NCBI GenBank assembly: GCA_035259145.1
Contig: DATFWQ010000158.1
Span: forward strand, 1 to 12,137
DNA: 12,137 bases
Reading direction: 5' to 3'
DNA from: CF-161 sp035259145
GTDB lineage: Bacteria > Chloroflexota > Dormibacteria > Dormibacterales > Dormibacteraceae
Positions 1 to 6,410 of the stretch are shown here, piece after piece; within the stretch, counting starts at the first letter, position 1; the number at the start of each line of letters is the position of its first letter. Both the position numbers and the translations under genes were made by a program. The notes under the pieces were generated by a model, which worked only from the letters and a program-made list of their open reading frames with translations, had not been told where the DNA came from and made no database searches.

Positions 1-235
1 CTTTGTCGACGTCGCCAGCGCGAACGTGTGCTTCGTGGCGCACCTGGGCGCCACGGAACCAGGCGGCGGTGCGGCCATTCACCGAGCGGACGAAGAGGTC
101 GTCGCCATGGCGGACCACCCAGATCGTCACCGGTTTGCGCAGCGAGCCGTCCTGCCGGAGCGGCGCGATCTGTAGCTCTTCTGCTGCCCCGATCTTGCTG
201 AGCTCGTCGCTCATCCACGCCGTTGTCGCGGCCAT
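1..235 (-). CDS. DUF2255 family protein, N-terminal part (runs off the window)
   Basis: Only the first 78 codons are inside the window; the 3' end lies beyond base 1. The start ATG is at 235-233 with AAGGAG about seven bases upstream, a convincing ribosome site. The protein begins MAATTAWMSDELSKIGAAEE and continues through LQIAPLRQDGSLRKPVTIWV and VRSVNGRTAAWFRGAQVRHE. This is the layout I recognise for DUF2255, a small family of about 120-130 residues: a basic strand with R-K-P-V-T-I-W, then a strand with R-S-V-N-G and W-F-R-G. Its function is not established; it is probably cytosolic, as no signal peptide is visible. It lies 189 bp downstream of the SDR gene on the same strand, so co-transcription is possible but a separate promoter in the gap is equally likely. 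Confidence 0.85.
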   Translation of the reverse strand, partial: MAATTAWMSDELSKIGAAEELQIAPLRQDGSLRKPVTIWVVRHGDDLFVRSVNGRTAAWFRGAQVRHEAHVRAGDVDK

Positions 236-424
236 TGGTACGTCTCCTTTTCCGAGTGGGCCACAGCCATTCAACGTCTATTGTCCCGTTTCAGAGATTC
301 GCAACATTGTCGGTGACTCGCTGCGATGGGCAACTGTCTGACTAGCGGAAGTTTGGATCTCCACCGCCCATATCGGCACCATACCCCTGCTTCGCGCCGG
401 GCGGCAGGTCGTCGTTTACGCTCG

Positions 425-1174
425 CTAGCGCAGTCCGCCGGACGCCATAAGGATGTCGCCCGTCAGCCATTCGGAGTCCTGGGAGGCCAGGAACACCGCG
501 ACAGGCGCAATATCCGCAGGCTGGCCCAATCTTCCAAGTGGCGTCTCGCTCAGTAGTTGCTTCTCGAGGTCACTTCCCATAAACCCAGTTGCCTGAGTCC
601 CTTCTGTCTCGACCACGCCCGGATTGATCGAGTTCACGCGGATCTTCTTCGGCCCGAGCTCCTTCGCCAGCACACCCGTAATCGCATCCACGGCGCCCTT
701 GGTTGCCGTGTAGACCACTGACCGCGGCGGCGTCAACTCACTGGCGCCGGAACCGACATTGATGATGCTTCCGCCCTCTGCACCAAAGTGCTTCACCGCC
801 TCTTGCGTCGCCAGAATCAGACCGAGGACATTGGTATTGAACTCCCGATGAAACTCCGTCTCCGTCACTTCTTCGAGAGGTCTGAGGTCGTACACGCCGG
901 CATTGTTCACCAGCACATCGAGCGATCCGAAGGCCTTCCTCGTTTCCTCGAACAGGCGCTTTACATCGGCCGCCTTTGAGACGTCGCCCTGCACGGCGAT
1001 CGCCTTGCCCCCCTTGCTGGTGATCTCCCCAACGACGCGATCCGCGGCCTCCTTGCTGGAAGCGTAGTTGACAACGACCGCAGCCCCCGCGTCCGCCAGG
1101 GCCTTCGCGATCCCTGCGCCGATTCCTTTCGAGGCCCCGGTGACGACGGCAACCTTGCCCGCAAGTGTGTTCAT
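425..1174 (-). CDS. SDR family NAD(P)-dependent oxidoreductase (FabG-like)
   Basis: This encodes a complete classical short-chain dehydrogenase of 249 aa, the usual family length. The Rossmann dinucleotide motif TGASKGIG is at residues 12-19, NNAG at 90-93, the helix-4 Asn at about 115 (NTNVLG), and the catalytic Ser142, Tyr155 and Lys159 (YTATK). The C-terminal ending GRLGQPADIAPVAVFLAS followed by WLTGDILMASGG is typical of the FabG/glucose-1-dehydrogenase branch. It should reduce a carbonyl or oxidise an alcohol with NAD(P)H in the cytosol; the substrate cannot be told. Asn36 and Tyr37 after strand 2, with no acidic residue at the strand end, make NADP(H) more likely. I chose the ATG at 1174 because AAGGAAGGAT lies just upstream and the family starts here; a 15-residue extension to 1219 has no family similarity. 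Inverted repeats at 1286-1345 lie upstream. No partner gene is obvious. Confidence 0.95.
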   Translation of the reverse strand: MNTLAGKVAVVTGASKGIGAGIAKALADAGAAVVVNYASSKEAADRVVGEITSKGGKAIAVQGDVSKAADVKRLFEETRKAFGSLDVLVNNAGVYDLRPLEEVTETEFHREFNTNVLGLILATQEAVKHFGAEGGSIINVGSGASELTPPRSVVYTATKGAVDAITGVLAKELGPKKIRVNSINPGVVETEGTQATGFMGSDLEKQLLSETPLGRLGQPADIAPVAVFLASQDSEWLTGDILMASGGLR

Positions 1175-1285
1175 GGAAATATCCTTCCTTGGCTCAGGTC
1201 CCGACCCCTCGTCACGCACGTTACGCCCAGTTCAGCGTCGACGAATCTGCCGTCTGCAGCGGAGGGAGCACCGGCGCTGGCTGTC

Positions 1286-1302
1286 ACCTGGCAGGTTCCA
1301 GG
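1286..1302. promoter_or_regulatory. Overlapping inverted repeats upstream of the SDR gene (possible operator)
   Basis: ACCTG-g-CAGGT (1286-1296) overlaps CCTGG-caggtt-CCAGG (1287-1302). Two interlocked dyads about 110 bp upstream of the SDR start codon look like a binding site for a dimeric regulator. The arms are only five bases, so chance is possible. No regulator gene for it is in the immediate vicinity. Confidence 0.3.
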
Positions 1303-1315
1303 CTGGACCGATGTA

Positions 1316-1345
1316 GGGGGATGGTAGGGTTCCTGCGCATCCCCC
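1316..1345. repeat. 8-bp inverted repeat (hairpin) between SDR gene and SDR remnant
   Basis: GGGGGATG (1316-1323) pairs with CATCCCCC (1338-1345) around a 14-base loop. On the minus strand it lies between the end of the decayed SDR (1368) and the intact SDR, so it could be a leftover terminator of the former. There is no T-run after it. Confidence 0.45.
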
Positions 1346-1367
1346 CAGAGGGAATCTTTAGGAGCAT

Positions 1368-1600
1368 TCACAGCACCTTCCTCGTTGCTTGCTTGCGCAA
1401 GACTGCGGCGATCGGCGTGGGCAGCTTGCCCTCCGCGTTCTGACGGCGCCCGCACCGATCAGTCGTTCTTGAGGCCTTCGAAGACAACAAGGGCGGGCAG
1501 CCCAGCTCGGCAACAGTGCGCTCGACCGCGTCGGCCGTGGCCGCCAAGGCCGCTCGAGGCCCCGGTCACGAGCTCGACGGTGCCGTCGAGTGCTGTGCAA
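1368..1600 (-). pseudogene. Remnant of a second SDR gene (N-terminus, frameshifted)
   Basis: Reading the minus strand from about 1598 gives TALDGTVELVTGASSGL, the characteristic first strand and TGxxxG loop of a classical SDR. About 20 codons in, the frame breaks near 1545. The next frame continues as AATADAVERTVAELG and stays open, ending with TGA at 1370-1368. No NNAG, YxxxK or C-terminal SDR motif follows, so most of the enzyme is missing. There is no start codon in frame: the similarity runs into the hairpin repeat at about 1600, which seems to have replaced the 5' end. It is a different SDR from the intact one next door. The SDR call rests on about 17 residues; the tail after the frameshift is not recognised. 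Confidence 0.5.
1573..1590. repeat. 8-bp palindrome inside the SDR remnant
   Basis: CTCGACGG (1573-1580) and CCGTCGAG (1583-1590) are perfect complements separated by two bases. It overlaps the coding remnant, so part of the symmetry may be accidental. Confidence 0.4.
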
Positions 1601-1603
1601 ACT

Positions 1604-1670
1604 CTCCCCAGCGAAGTCGGGGGAGTACCCGGCGAAGCCGGGGGAGGGGGTCAGGGGATGCCCCCCTCCC
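1604..1670. repeat. Compound hairpin repeat (REP/MITE-like)
   Basis: Three stem-loops follow each other. CTCCCC (1604-1609) pairs with GGGGAG (1620-1625). CCCGGC (1628-1633) pairs with GCCGGG (1637-1642) around a GAA loop. GGGAGGGGG (1642-1650) pairs with CCCCCTCCC (1662-1670). The unit GCGAAG(T/C)CGGGGGAG occurs twice, at 1611-1625 and 1633-1647. This density of nested stems is what dispersed palindromic elements look like. It sits exactly at the broken 5' edge of the SDR remnant. It could also act as a terminator in either direction. Only one copy is in the window, so its repeat status is inferred. Confidence 0.55.
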
Positions 1671-1772
1671 ATTCAGGTTCCTGAGCGTTGAGGTCGTAGG
1701 GCCGAACGGTGCGCGCGCCCGGATCGGGGTAAGGCTGACCGGCGCGTGCTGATCGGCCCGCCATGTCCTGCG

Positions 1773-2156
1773 CTACGGCAGCTGGCTTGGCCCGACGGCA
1801 AGACGCCAATAGTCCGCGGGGAGGAAAGGAAGGCTGGCGGCGATGGCCCGGTCGCGCAGCACGGTGACCACTGGCCAAGGCCTCAGCCAGACGGTCTGGT
1901 CGGTGACCCTTCCACGGTCGTCCAGCGTGAAGGCGTCGATCCCTTGCTGAAGGTGGCCGTCGATGACACAATCCAGTACTCGACGAGCCTGCCGGCCGAG
2001 GTGAACCGGGGTAGGTCTGTGGGTGCGCCCTGGATGCCGGCGATCAGCTTCTGATACGCGCCGACATTCTCCTGGCCGTACAAGGTCTGGGTGAGCATGG
2101 CACTGTGGAACCGAGCCACGATCGGCGCGGAGTGACGGCCCCCCGGCGCCCTTCAC
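1773..2156 (-). pseudogene. SnoaL/NTF2-like (nuclear transport factor 2 fold) gene, frameshifted
   Basis: Two minus-strand frames together give one NTF2-like domain. The first reads ARFHSAMLTQTLYGQENV to GRLVEYWIV; the second reads VIDGHLQQGIDAFTLDD and ends VWLRPWPVVTVLRD then PFLPADYWRL, with TAG at 1775-1773. They join near 1965-1970, where one missing base restores EYW-(IV)VIDG. A run of six C at 2139-2144 may hide a second indel, since dropping one base links the GTG at 2156 to the first segment. The F-H-S motif normally sits about 25 residues or more into the domain, so the N-terminus is also short. Family members include polyketide cyclases, limonene-epoxide-hydrolase-like enzymes and unknowns. 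It lies 19 bp behind the nitroreductase, so they were probably one operon. A sequencing error rather than true decay cannot be excluded. Confidence 0.65.
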
Positions 2157-2175
2157 GACCTTATGAACAGGCCCG

Positions 2176-2649
2176 TTAGCGCTGAACGGGGTCCAAGCGG
2201 ACGACGGGTATCTCGCGGTCGGTCTTCTGCTGGTATCCGGCGAACCGCGGGGCCTGCGACGTGATGCGCTTCCAGGCCTGCTCGCGCTCCTCGCCCGTCA
2301 GCGAGCGTGGAGCCACCCTGACCCGGCGGCCATCGACCTCGACCCATACCTCGTCCGGGTGGCGCGCCATGTTCACGAACCAGGCTGGGTGTCGAGCCGA
2401 GCCTCCAAAGGAGGCCACCACGAGCCAGGCGGAGTCGCCCTCCGGGAAACACATCACCGGGGTGGCCCGCTGCTCGCCGGAGCGAGCGCCCCTGGTAATC
2501 ACCAGGACCACCGGCATTCCGTCCATGCGTCGCGCACCGAGTCGATGGCTGGTTCGCATGAACCAGAAGAGGGCGTTCTTCAGCGGGCCGGGAGGAGGCC
2601 GCTGACCATGAGTGCCGCTGGGTGTCACGTTAACCGACATCAAGACCAT
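2176..2649 (-). CDS. Nitroreductase/deazaflavin (F420)-dependent oxidoreductase, Ddn-like
   Basis: The 157-residue product matches the Ddn/FDOR split-barrel family, which uses the deazaflavin cofactor F420H2 to reduce quinones, nitro compounds or enones. Seen here: VVLVITRGARSGEQRATPV (residues 47-65), the cofactor-phosphate region; GGSARHPAWFVNMARHP (82-98), the conserved W-x-x-N segment; and the C-terminal Y-Q-Q-K-T-x-R-x-I-P-V-V-R-L (139-151). Start ATG at 2649 is supported by AGGAAG seven bases upstream; ATG at 2640 is a possible internal alternative. The longer open frame upstream overlaps the divergent methyltransferase and is spurious. Its presence implies a host that makes F420. The frameshifted NTF2-like gene follows 19 bp downstream. 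The physiological substrate is unknown. Confidence 0.88.
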   Translation of the reverse strand: MVLMSVNVTPSGTHGQRPPPGPLKNALFWFMRTSHRLGARRMDGMPVVLVITRGARSGEQRATPVMCFPEGDSAWLVVASFGGSARHPAWFVNMARHPDEVWVEVDGRRVRVAPRSLTGEEREQAWKRITSQAPRFAGYQQKTDREIPVVRLDPVQR

Positions 2650-2701
2650 TGTGGCTTCCTGGCCTTTGCGACGGCTCCGCGTGCGATGCAACATTTCGGG
2701 C

Positions 2702-3571
2702 ATGACGCGAGACATCTGGGCCAGCTGGCTGCTGGAACGCAGGTCCGGGGGTGACCCCGAGGTTGCCGAGCGGGTCCGAAAGGAGCTCCATCCGATCCGG
2801 GACAGGGTCCTCGACGGCGCCCGGCTCGGGAGCAATGACCGGCTGCTCGACGTGGGTTGCGGCGACGGGCTGATCGCCTTCGGCGCTCTCGAGCGCGGCC
2901 AGCCAGAGGTGATCTTCAGCGATGTCTCCCAGGACCTGCTCGATACCTGTCGGCATGCGGCGACCGAGCTTGGCGTGGCCGAGCGCTGCCGGTTCCTGCG
3001 CGCGTCCGCAGACGACCTCGGAGGGCTGGCCGGCGGCTGCGTGGACGCGATCACCACCCGCTCGGTCCTGATCTTCGTCCCGGACAAGGCGCAGGCGTTC
3101 CGCGAGTTCTGGCGGGTGCTCGCTCCGGGAGGCCGGGTGTCCATCTTCGAGCCCATCAACCGCTACTTCTGCGACGCCGACGGTCGGCTTCCGCCCGCCT
3201 ACGACACGCGCCCGATCCAGGACCTGGCGGCACGGGTCAGTTCCATCTACCGGCAGGTCCACCCGCCGGGCGCCAGCCCGATGATGAACTTCGACGAGCG
3301 GGACCTGCTGGCCGCGGCCGAGCTCGCCGGATTCTCGGAGATCCACCTCTACCTCGACATCGACGTTCAGTCCACCGAGCCCAGGAGGTGGGAGCACTTC
3401 TATCGTTCGGCGCCCAACCCGCTGGCGCCCACGCTGGAGGAAGCGCTGCACCAGGCTCTCACGCCGACCGAGATCGACCGGTACGTCGAGCACGTCAGAC
3501 CGCTCGTGGAGAGCGGTGCTGGGACCACCCGGCGGGCAGCCGTCTACCTCTCAGCGATCAAGCGCGCCTGA
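2702..3571 (+). CDS. Class I SAM-dependent methyltransferase
   Basis: A 289-residue Rossmann-fold methyltransferase. Motif I is LLDVGCGDG (residues 48-56); the acidic residue that binds the SAM ribose is probably Asp74 in IFSDVS; the motif II region is ASADDLGGLAGGCVDAITTR (101-120); motif III is FWRVLAPGGRVSIFEPINR (136-154). The C-terminal 130 residues are an added cap with Y-R-Q-V-H and M-M-N-F-D-E-R-D, presumably for substrate recognition; I cannot tell the substrate (small molecule or lipid more likely than nucleic acid). The ATG at 2702 is where family similarity starts; it has no clear Shine-Dalgarno, and an in-frame GTG seven codons upstream is an alternative. It diverges from the nitroreductase with 52 bp between start codons, so the two promoters must overlap. 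A strong hairpin 19 bp after the stop likely ends transcription. Confidence 0.9.
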   Translation: MTRDIWASWLLERRSGGDPEVAERVRKELHPIRDRVLDGARLGSNDRLLDVGCGDGLIAFGALERGQPEVIFSDVSQDLLDTCRHAATELGVAERCRFLRASADDLGGLAGGCVDAITTRSVLIFVPDKAQAFREFWRVLAPGGRVSIFEPINRYFCDADGRLPPAYDTRPIQDLAARVSSIYRQVHPPGASPMMNFDERDLLAAAELAGFSEIHLYLDIDVQSTEPRRWEHFYRSAPNPLAPTLEEALHQALTPTEIDRYVEHVRPLVESGAGTTRRAAVYLSAIKRA

Positions 3572-3590
3572 GCCCGATCCGCGCTCAATA

Positions 3591-3620
3591 GCCGTTCTGG
3601 TCCCGCAGGGGCAGAACGGC
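3591..3620. terminator. Hairpin between convergent methyltransferase and esterase genes
   Basis: GCCGTTCTG (3591-3599) pairs perfectly with CAGAACGGC (3612-3620), with a further CCC/GGG pairing inside. It sits between two convergent stop codons and is symmetric, so it could serve both directions. No T-run follows on either strand, so an intrinsic terminator of the classic kind is not proven. Confidence 0.6.
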
Positions 3621-3692
3621 GACGACCAGCACAATCAGAAGAAGGCCACCTGGCCGCTGGCGGGCGCCCGCGTCAGGGTCCGGGGGAAGATG

Positions 3693-4616
3693 CTAGACCA
3701 CCGACGCGGCGAGACCGAGCCTGGATCGCAGCCACCGACCCATCTCCTGGATTGCCTGGTCCACCTCGGGCACACGACCGGCACCCATGATGAACGAGTG
3801 CTGACCCGCGGGTACTGAGCGCAGACTGACGTCGACGCCGGCGGCTTCCGCTCGTTTCGCCAGCTCGACGGCGTCGCCGGCCACTATCTCATCCTCCCCG
3901 TAGTAGATCATGGTCGGTGGAAGACGGGTCAGGTCGGCGTAGAGCATATTGACCCGGGGATCGTCCCGCGCCACGCCGGTGCCGCCGAGCCACGACTCCC
4001 GAAAGGATTCCAAACCCGGTCTGGAGAGGAGCTTGTCGGTCTGGGCCTTGCTTTCCAGCGTCTCGTTCTTCAGCTCCATGTCGTACCACGGCGAGATCGA
4101 CAGGATGGCACCCGGGAGGGGGGCACCCCTGTCACGCAATCTCACAGGCAGGCTCACGGCAAAGTTGCCGCCAATGGAGTGGCCGCCGCTGACGATGTTC
4201 TCGGGCCGGCAGCCCTGAGTCAGCAGCCACTGATACGCTCTGTCCACGTCATCGGTTTGCGCGGGGAACCTGTGCTCCGGTGAACGACGGTAGTCCAGTA
4301 CCAGGGCACGAAGCCCCGCCGCTCGGGCGATGTGCCCAGCTGCCTTTCGATCGGAGTGCATCGAGAAGACGACCGTGCCGCCGGCATGGCAGTGCAGCAG
4401 GACGTGCTCCGCATCGGAGCCCTCCGGGATACACCAGAGTGCCGGCACGCCGTCCGCGTCAACTTCCGCGAAGCTGACCCGTTCGGGTTCGCGGGCGAGC
4501 GAATGCAGGCTCTCATCGATGTCCCGCCTCGTCGCCAAATCCAGGTCCGGCTTCGATGTCCGTTCTCTGACTGACGCATATCGCTGCGCCATCTCCTTCG
4601 CCTGCTCGCTGGCCAT
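3693..4616 (-). CDS. Alpha/beta hydrolase, HSL-type (family IV) esterase/lipase
   Basis: The 307-residue product has the hormone-sensitive-lipase layout: an oxyanion motif HCHAGG (75-80, in place of HGGG), LDYRRSPEHRFPAQTDD (108-124), the nucleophile elbow GHSIGG (145-150, Ser147; GDSAGG is commoner), a probable acid Asp242 in YYGEDEIV, and His273 in GQHSF. It should hydrolyse small carboxylic esters or lactones in the cytosol; no signal peptide is seen. Monoterpene epsilon-lactone hydrolase (MlhB of Rhodococcus) belongs to this broad family, but nothing here proves that substrate. I chose ATG 4616 because AGGAGG lies six bases before it; the TTG at 4622 directly abuts the AGGAGG and is too close. 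The LinD-like gene ends 17 bp upstream, and the esterase ribosome site lies in that gap, so the two are almost certainly one operon. Confidence 0.92.
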   Translation of the reverse strand: MASEQAKEMAQRYASVRERTSKPDLDLATRRDIDESLHSLAREPERVSFAEVDADGVPALWCIPEGSDAEHVLLHCHAGGTVVFSMHSDRKAAGHIARAAGLRALVLDYRRSPEHRFPAQTDDVDRAYQWLLTQGCRPENIVSGGHSIGGNFAVSLPVRLRDRGAPLPGAILSISPWYDMELKNETLESKAQTDKLLSRPGLESFRESWLGGTGVARDDPRVNMLYADLTRLPPTMIYYGEDEIVAGDAVELAKRAEAAGVDVSLRSVPAGQHSFIMGAGRVPEVDQAIQEMGRWLRSRLGLAASVV

Positions 4617-4633
4617 CGCCAACCTCCTGTGCC

Positions 4634-6151
4634 TCAGGCACGCACGACGAGATACGAATGGTCTCGCACCTCTGCCCTGATCTCAATGCTCGTCTGCCCG
4701 CTTGCCCGCCAACCCTCGTAGACGTCCCCATCGCGAAGAACACGGCACTCCGCTGGGTCGCGCAGGTGATCCACCGCGAACGTCGTCGAGGTGCCGGCCA
4801 TCCAGGGGTCTGCGGCATAGGTCGACACCGCGAGGATCTCCTTCTCCTCGTCGTAGGTGGCCTGGGAGATCCCCAGTCGCGGAAAGCCGGCGCCTGTCAC
4901 GGTCGGCAGGTCGAACTTGCGCAGGTTCGGTTCGTTGAAGATTCGCCACCACGCCTGCCGGCCACCAGCCTCGGCGGCCATGATGACGGCATTGGGCTGC
5001 CCACGCGGATAGGGATCGTCCAGGCCGAAGCGGTAGTAGAACTCGCCGCGCGCCCGGTCCCACGTCGGCTCACAGAGCTGCTCTGCAATGGCGTGCAGGG
5101 CGTCGTAGTAGGCGGAGTCCCCCATCTCGCGCGCGTTCAAGAGGCCTACGGCAAACCTGCGGGGATCGGCGAGCAGGCCACTCGCTCTTGCCGCGTCAGC
5201 AACCTGTGGCAGTCGCGGACGAGACGCACCATAAAGGCGCTCTGCGTCGTCGTAGTGCTGTGGCGACAGAAAGAACATCAGACTGACTACAGCCGCCGAG
5301 CCGCCCTGGCAGAGGTAGTCGATGATCGGGTCGTAGTACCAGGCGGCCCACTCGAGCGATCCTGAATCGGCGAGCCGCACATAGTGCTGCTTGGCGTAGC
5401 TCCACCAGCGGCCGAAGACCCAGTGGGTGTCCGTCCGGTGGAGAAGATCGTGCAACCTCAGACCGAGGCCCGCGCCTGTCAGTCAATACGGCCAGATCTT
5501 CGTGTTCTCACAGTGGCATCCCTCCCGGCGGGCAGCCCACTGCCGGGTCAGGAGCTCGTTGACGCCGCTGTGGGTATAGGTGAAGGCGTTGGCGCCATCC
5601 CCGATGATGGTGAAGGGCCGGCTCCATTTGTCGTCCCCGCTCACGTAGCGGTACAGTCCCAGGAGCAAGTTGAAGAACCCCTTGTAGAAGAGGTTCCCAT
5701 CGGCACCGATCGGGTCCATCTGAAGTCCCCACGGCTCAGTGCCGTTGGCAGTCCAGCCGGGGACGTCGTAGTGGCCCTGGCGATCAGCCGGGATGTACAG
5801 CCGGTTCCAGTCCTCGGGATAGTTTCCGCGCTGCGGGTCGTGACCGATCTGGGTCAGCCAGTCGATGGCTCCCCAGTAGGTCCCGTAGCGCTGGAGCAGC
5901 TTGTCGAGGATGGAGCCGTACAGCTCGCGCCAGGCTGGCGTCGTATCCGCCATCAGGGCCATCGCATAGCTGGAGTCGATGAGATCGAAGCGGGCAAAAT
6001 TGAGCATCGGGGGAGTGGTCCTGTCGTCCCACATCGGCGAGGGGTGGCCCCCGCGGCTCCAATCGTCGGGCGTGTTGGCCTTGCGATGCAGGTACTTGAG
6101 CCATCCCCGGGAGCGCTCCGAGAGCATTGGGTATCCGTTTCCGGGTGGCAT
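4634..6151 (-). CDS. Linalool dehydratase/isomerase-like protein, candidate selenoprotein (in-frame UGA at 5485-5483)
   Basis: Two open segments (6151-5486 and 5482-4634) lie in the same frame, separated by one TGA. Read through, they give 505 residues. The segment PWGLQMDPIGADGNLFYKGF (140-159), followed by a helix ending LGLYRYVSG (164-172), matches the LinD stretch containing D-P-I and N-I-M-Y-K-G-H. CHCENTKIWPY-U-LTGAGL (212-229) matches LinD C-E-P-D-N-Y-F-V-Q-C-N-S: Cys214 equals Cys171 and the UGA (residue 223) equals Cys180, both active-site cysteines as I recall. LinD hydrates myrcene to linalool, dehydrates linalool, and isomerises it to geraniol, without cofactor. The putative catalytic His of LinD (His129 by memory) aligns with Phe159, so substrate or chemistry may differ. 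ATG 6151 has GGAG five bases upstream. No signal peptide is visible, unlike periplasmic LinD. The alternative is a nonsense mutation of a Cys codon. Confidence 0.8.
5450..5485 (-). promoter_or_regulatory. Candidate bacterial SECIS element directly after UGA
   Basis: On the minus strand the UGA (5485-5483) is followed by 18 nt, then the loop GGUCU (5464-5460). The inner stem is CCUC (5468-5465) with GAGG (5459-5456), extended by two G-U pairs (5470-5469 with 5455-5454) and, past a bulged G5471, two more pairs (5473-5472 with 5453-5452). Bacterial SECIS elements sit inside the coding region just after the UGA, with one or two G at the start of a small apical loop; SelB binds there. In E. coli fdhF, from memory, the loop GGUCU also starts 18 nt after the UGA, in codons 7-8 (Gly-Leu); here they are also Gly-Leu. 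Confidence 0.7.
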
Positions 6152-6212
6152 GCAGTCTCCGCCTCTCCCAACTCTGAACAGATGGCAACCGGGCGTCGCA
6201 TCGCAAAGCACA

Positions 6213-6240
6213 CAGCCCTGCACCTGCATTTGCAGGGCTG
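6213..6240. repeat. 10-bp perfect hairpin in the leader of the LinD-like gene
   Basis: CAGCCCTGCA (6213-6222) and TGCAGGGCTG (6231-6240) pair perfectly around an 8-base loop. On the minus strand it lies 61 bases before the LinD-like start codon and about 170 bases after the hydrolase stop. It could be a terminator or attenuator for read-through from the hydrolase gene, or a leader structure. There is no T-run. Confidence 0.55.
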
Positions 6241-6313
6241 CGACCCTGAGACGCTGCAGCGCTACGTGGACCTGCGAGACGCGGGTTTGCACCCCCTTGC
6301 AGCCAACCCGCCG

Positions 6314-6375
6314 GGCCCCTCTCGCCGACTGCTACGTCGGGAAGGTGGAGGTGGGGGGCCACACTGAGAGGGGCC
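6314..6375. terminator. Long inverted repeat after the MBL-fold hydrolase gene
   Basis: GGCCCCTCTC (6314-6323) and GAGAGGGGCC (6366-6375) are exact complements, enclosing a smaller hairpin CCGAC/GTCGG (6325-6329 and 6336-6340). It begins 35 bases after the minus-strand stop codon of the hydrolase, a reasonable place for a transcription end. The large loop and lack of T-run keep this tentative. Confidence 0.45.
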
Positions 6376-6410
6376 TCCATCTCAGGCACGTCATCGTGTG
6401 GCCTGCCCAG

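Noticed and set aside
2176..3159. A 327-residue minus-strand reading including the nitroreductase
   Set aside because: The upstream half is antisense to the methyltransferase and is rich in Arg/Ser as expected of a shadow frame; the family match begins near 2649.
5453..6151. Annotating the LinD-like locus as two separate genes (stop at 5483, restart at TTG 5455)
   Set aside because: Both parts are in one frame, both align to one LinD-type protein, and the supposed second start is an internal TTG with no ribosome site inside the helix following the active site.
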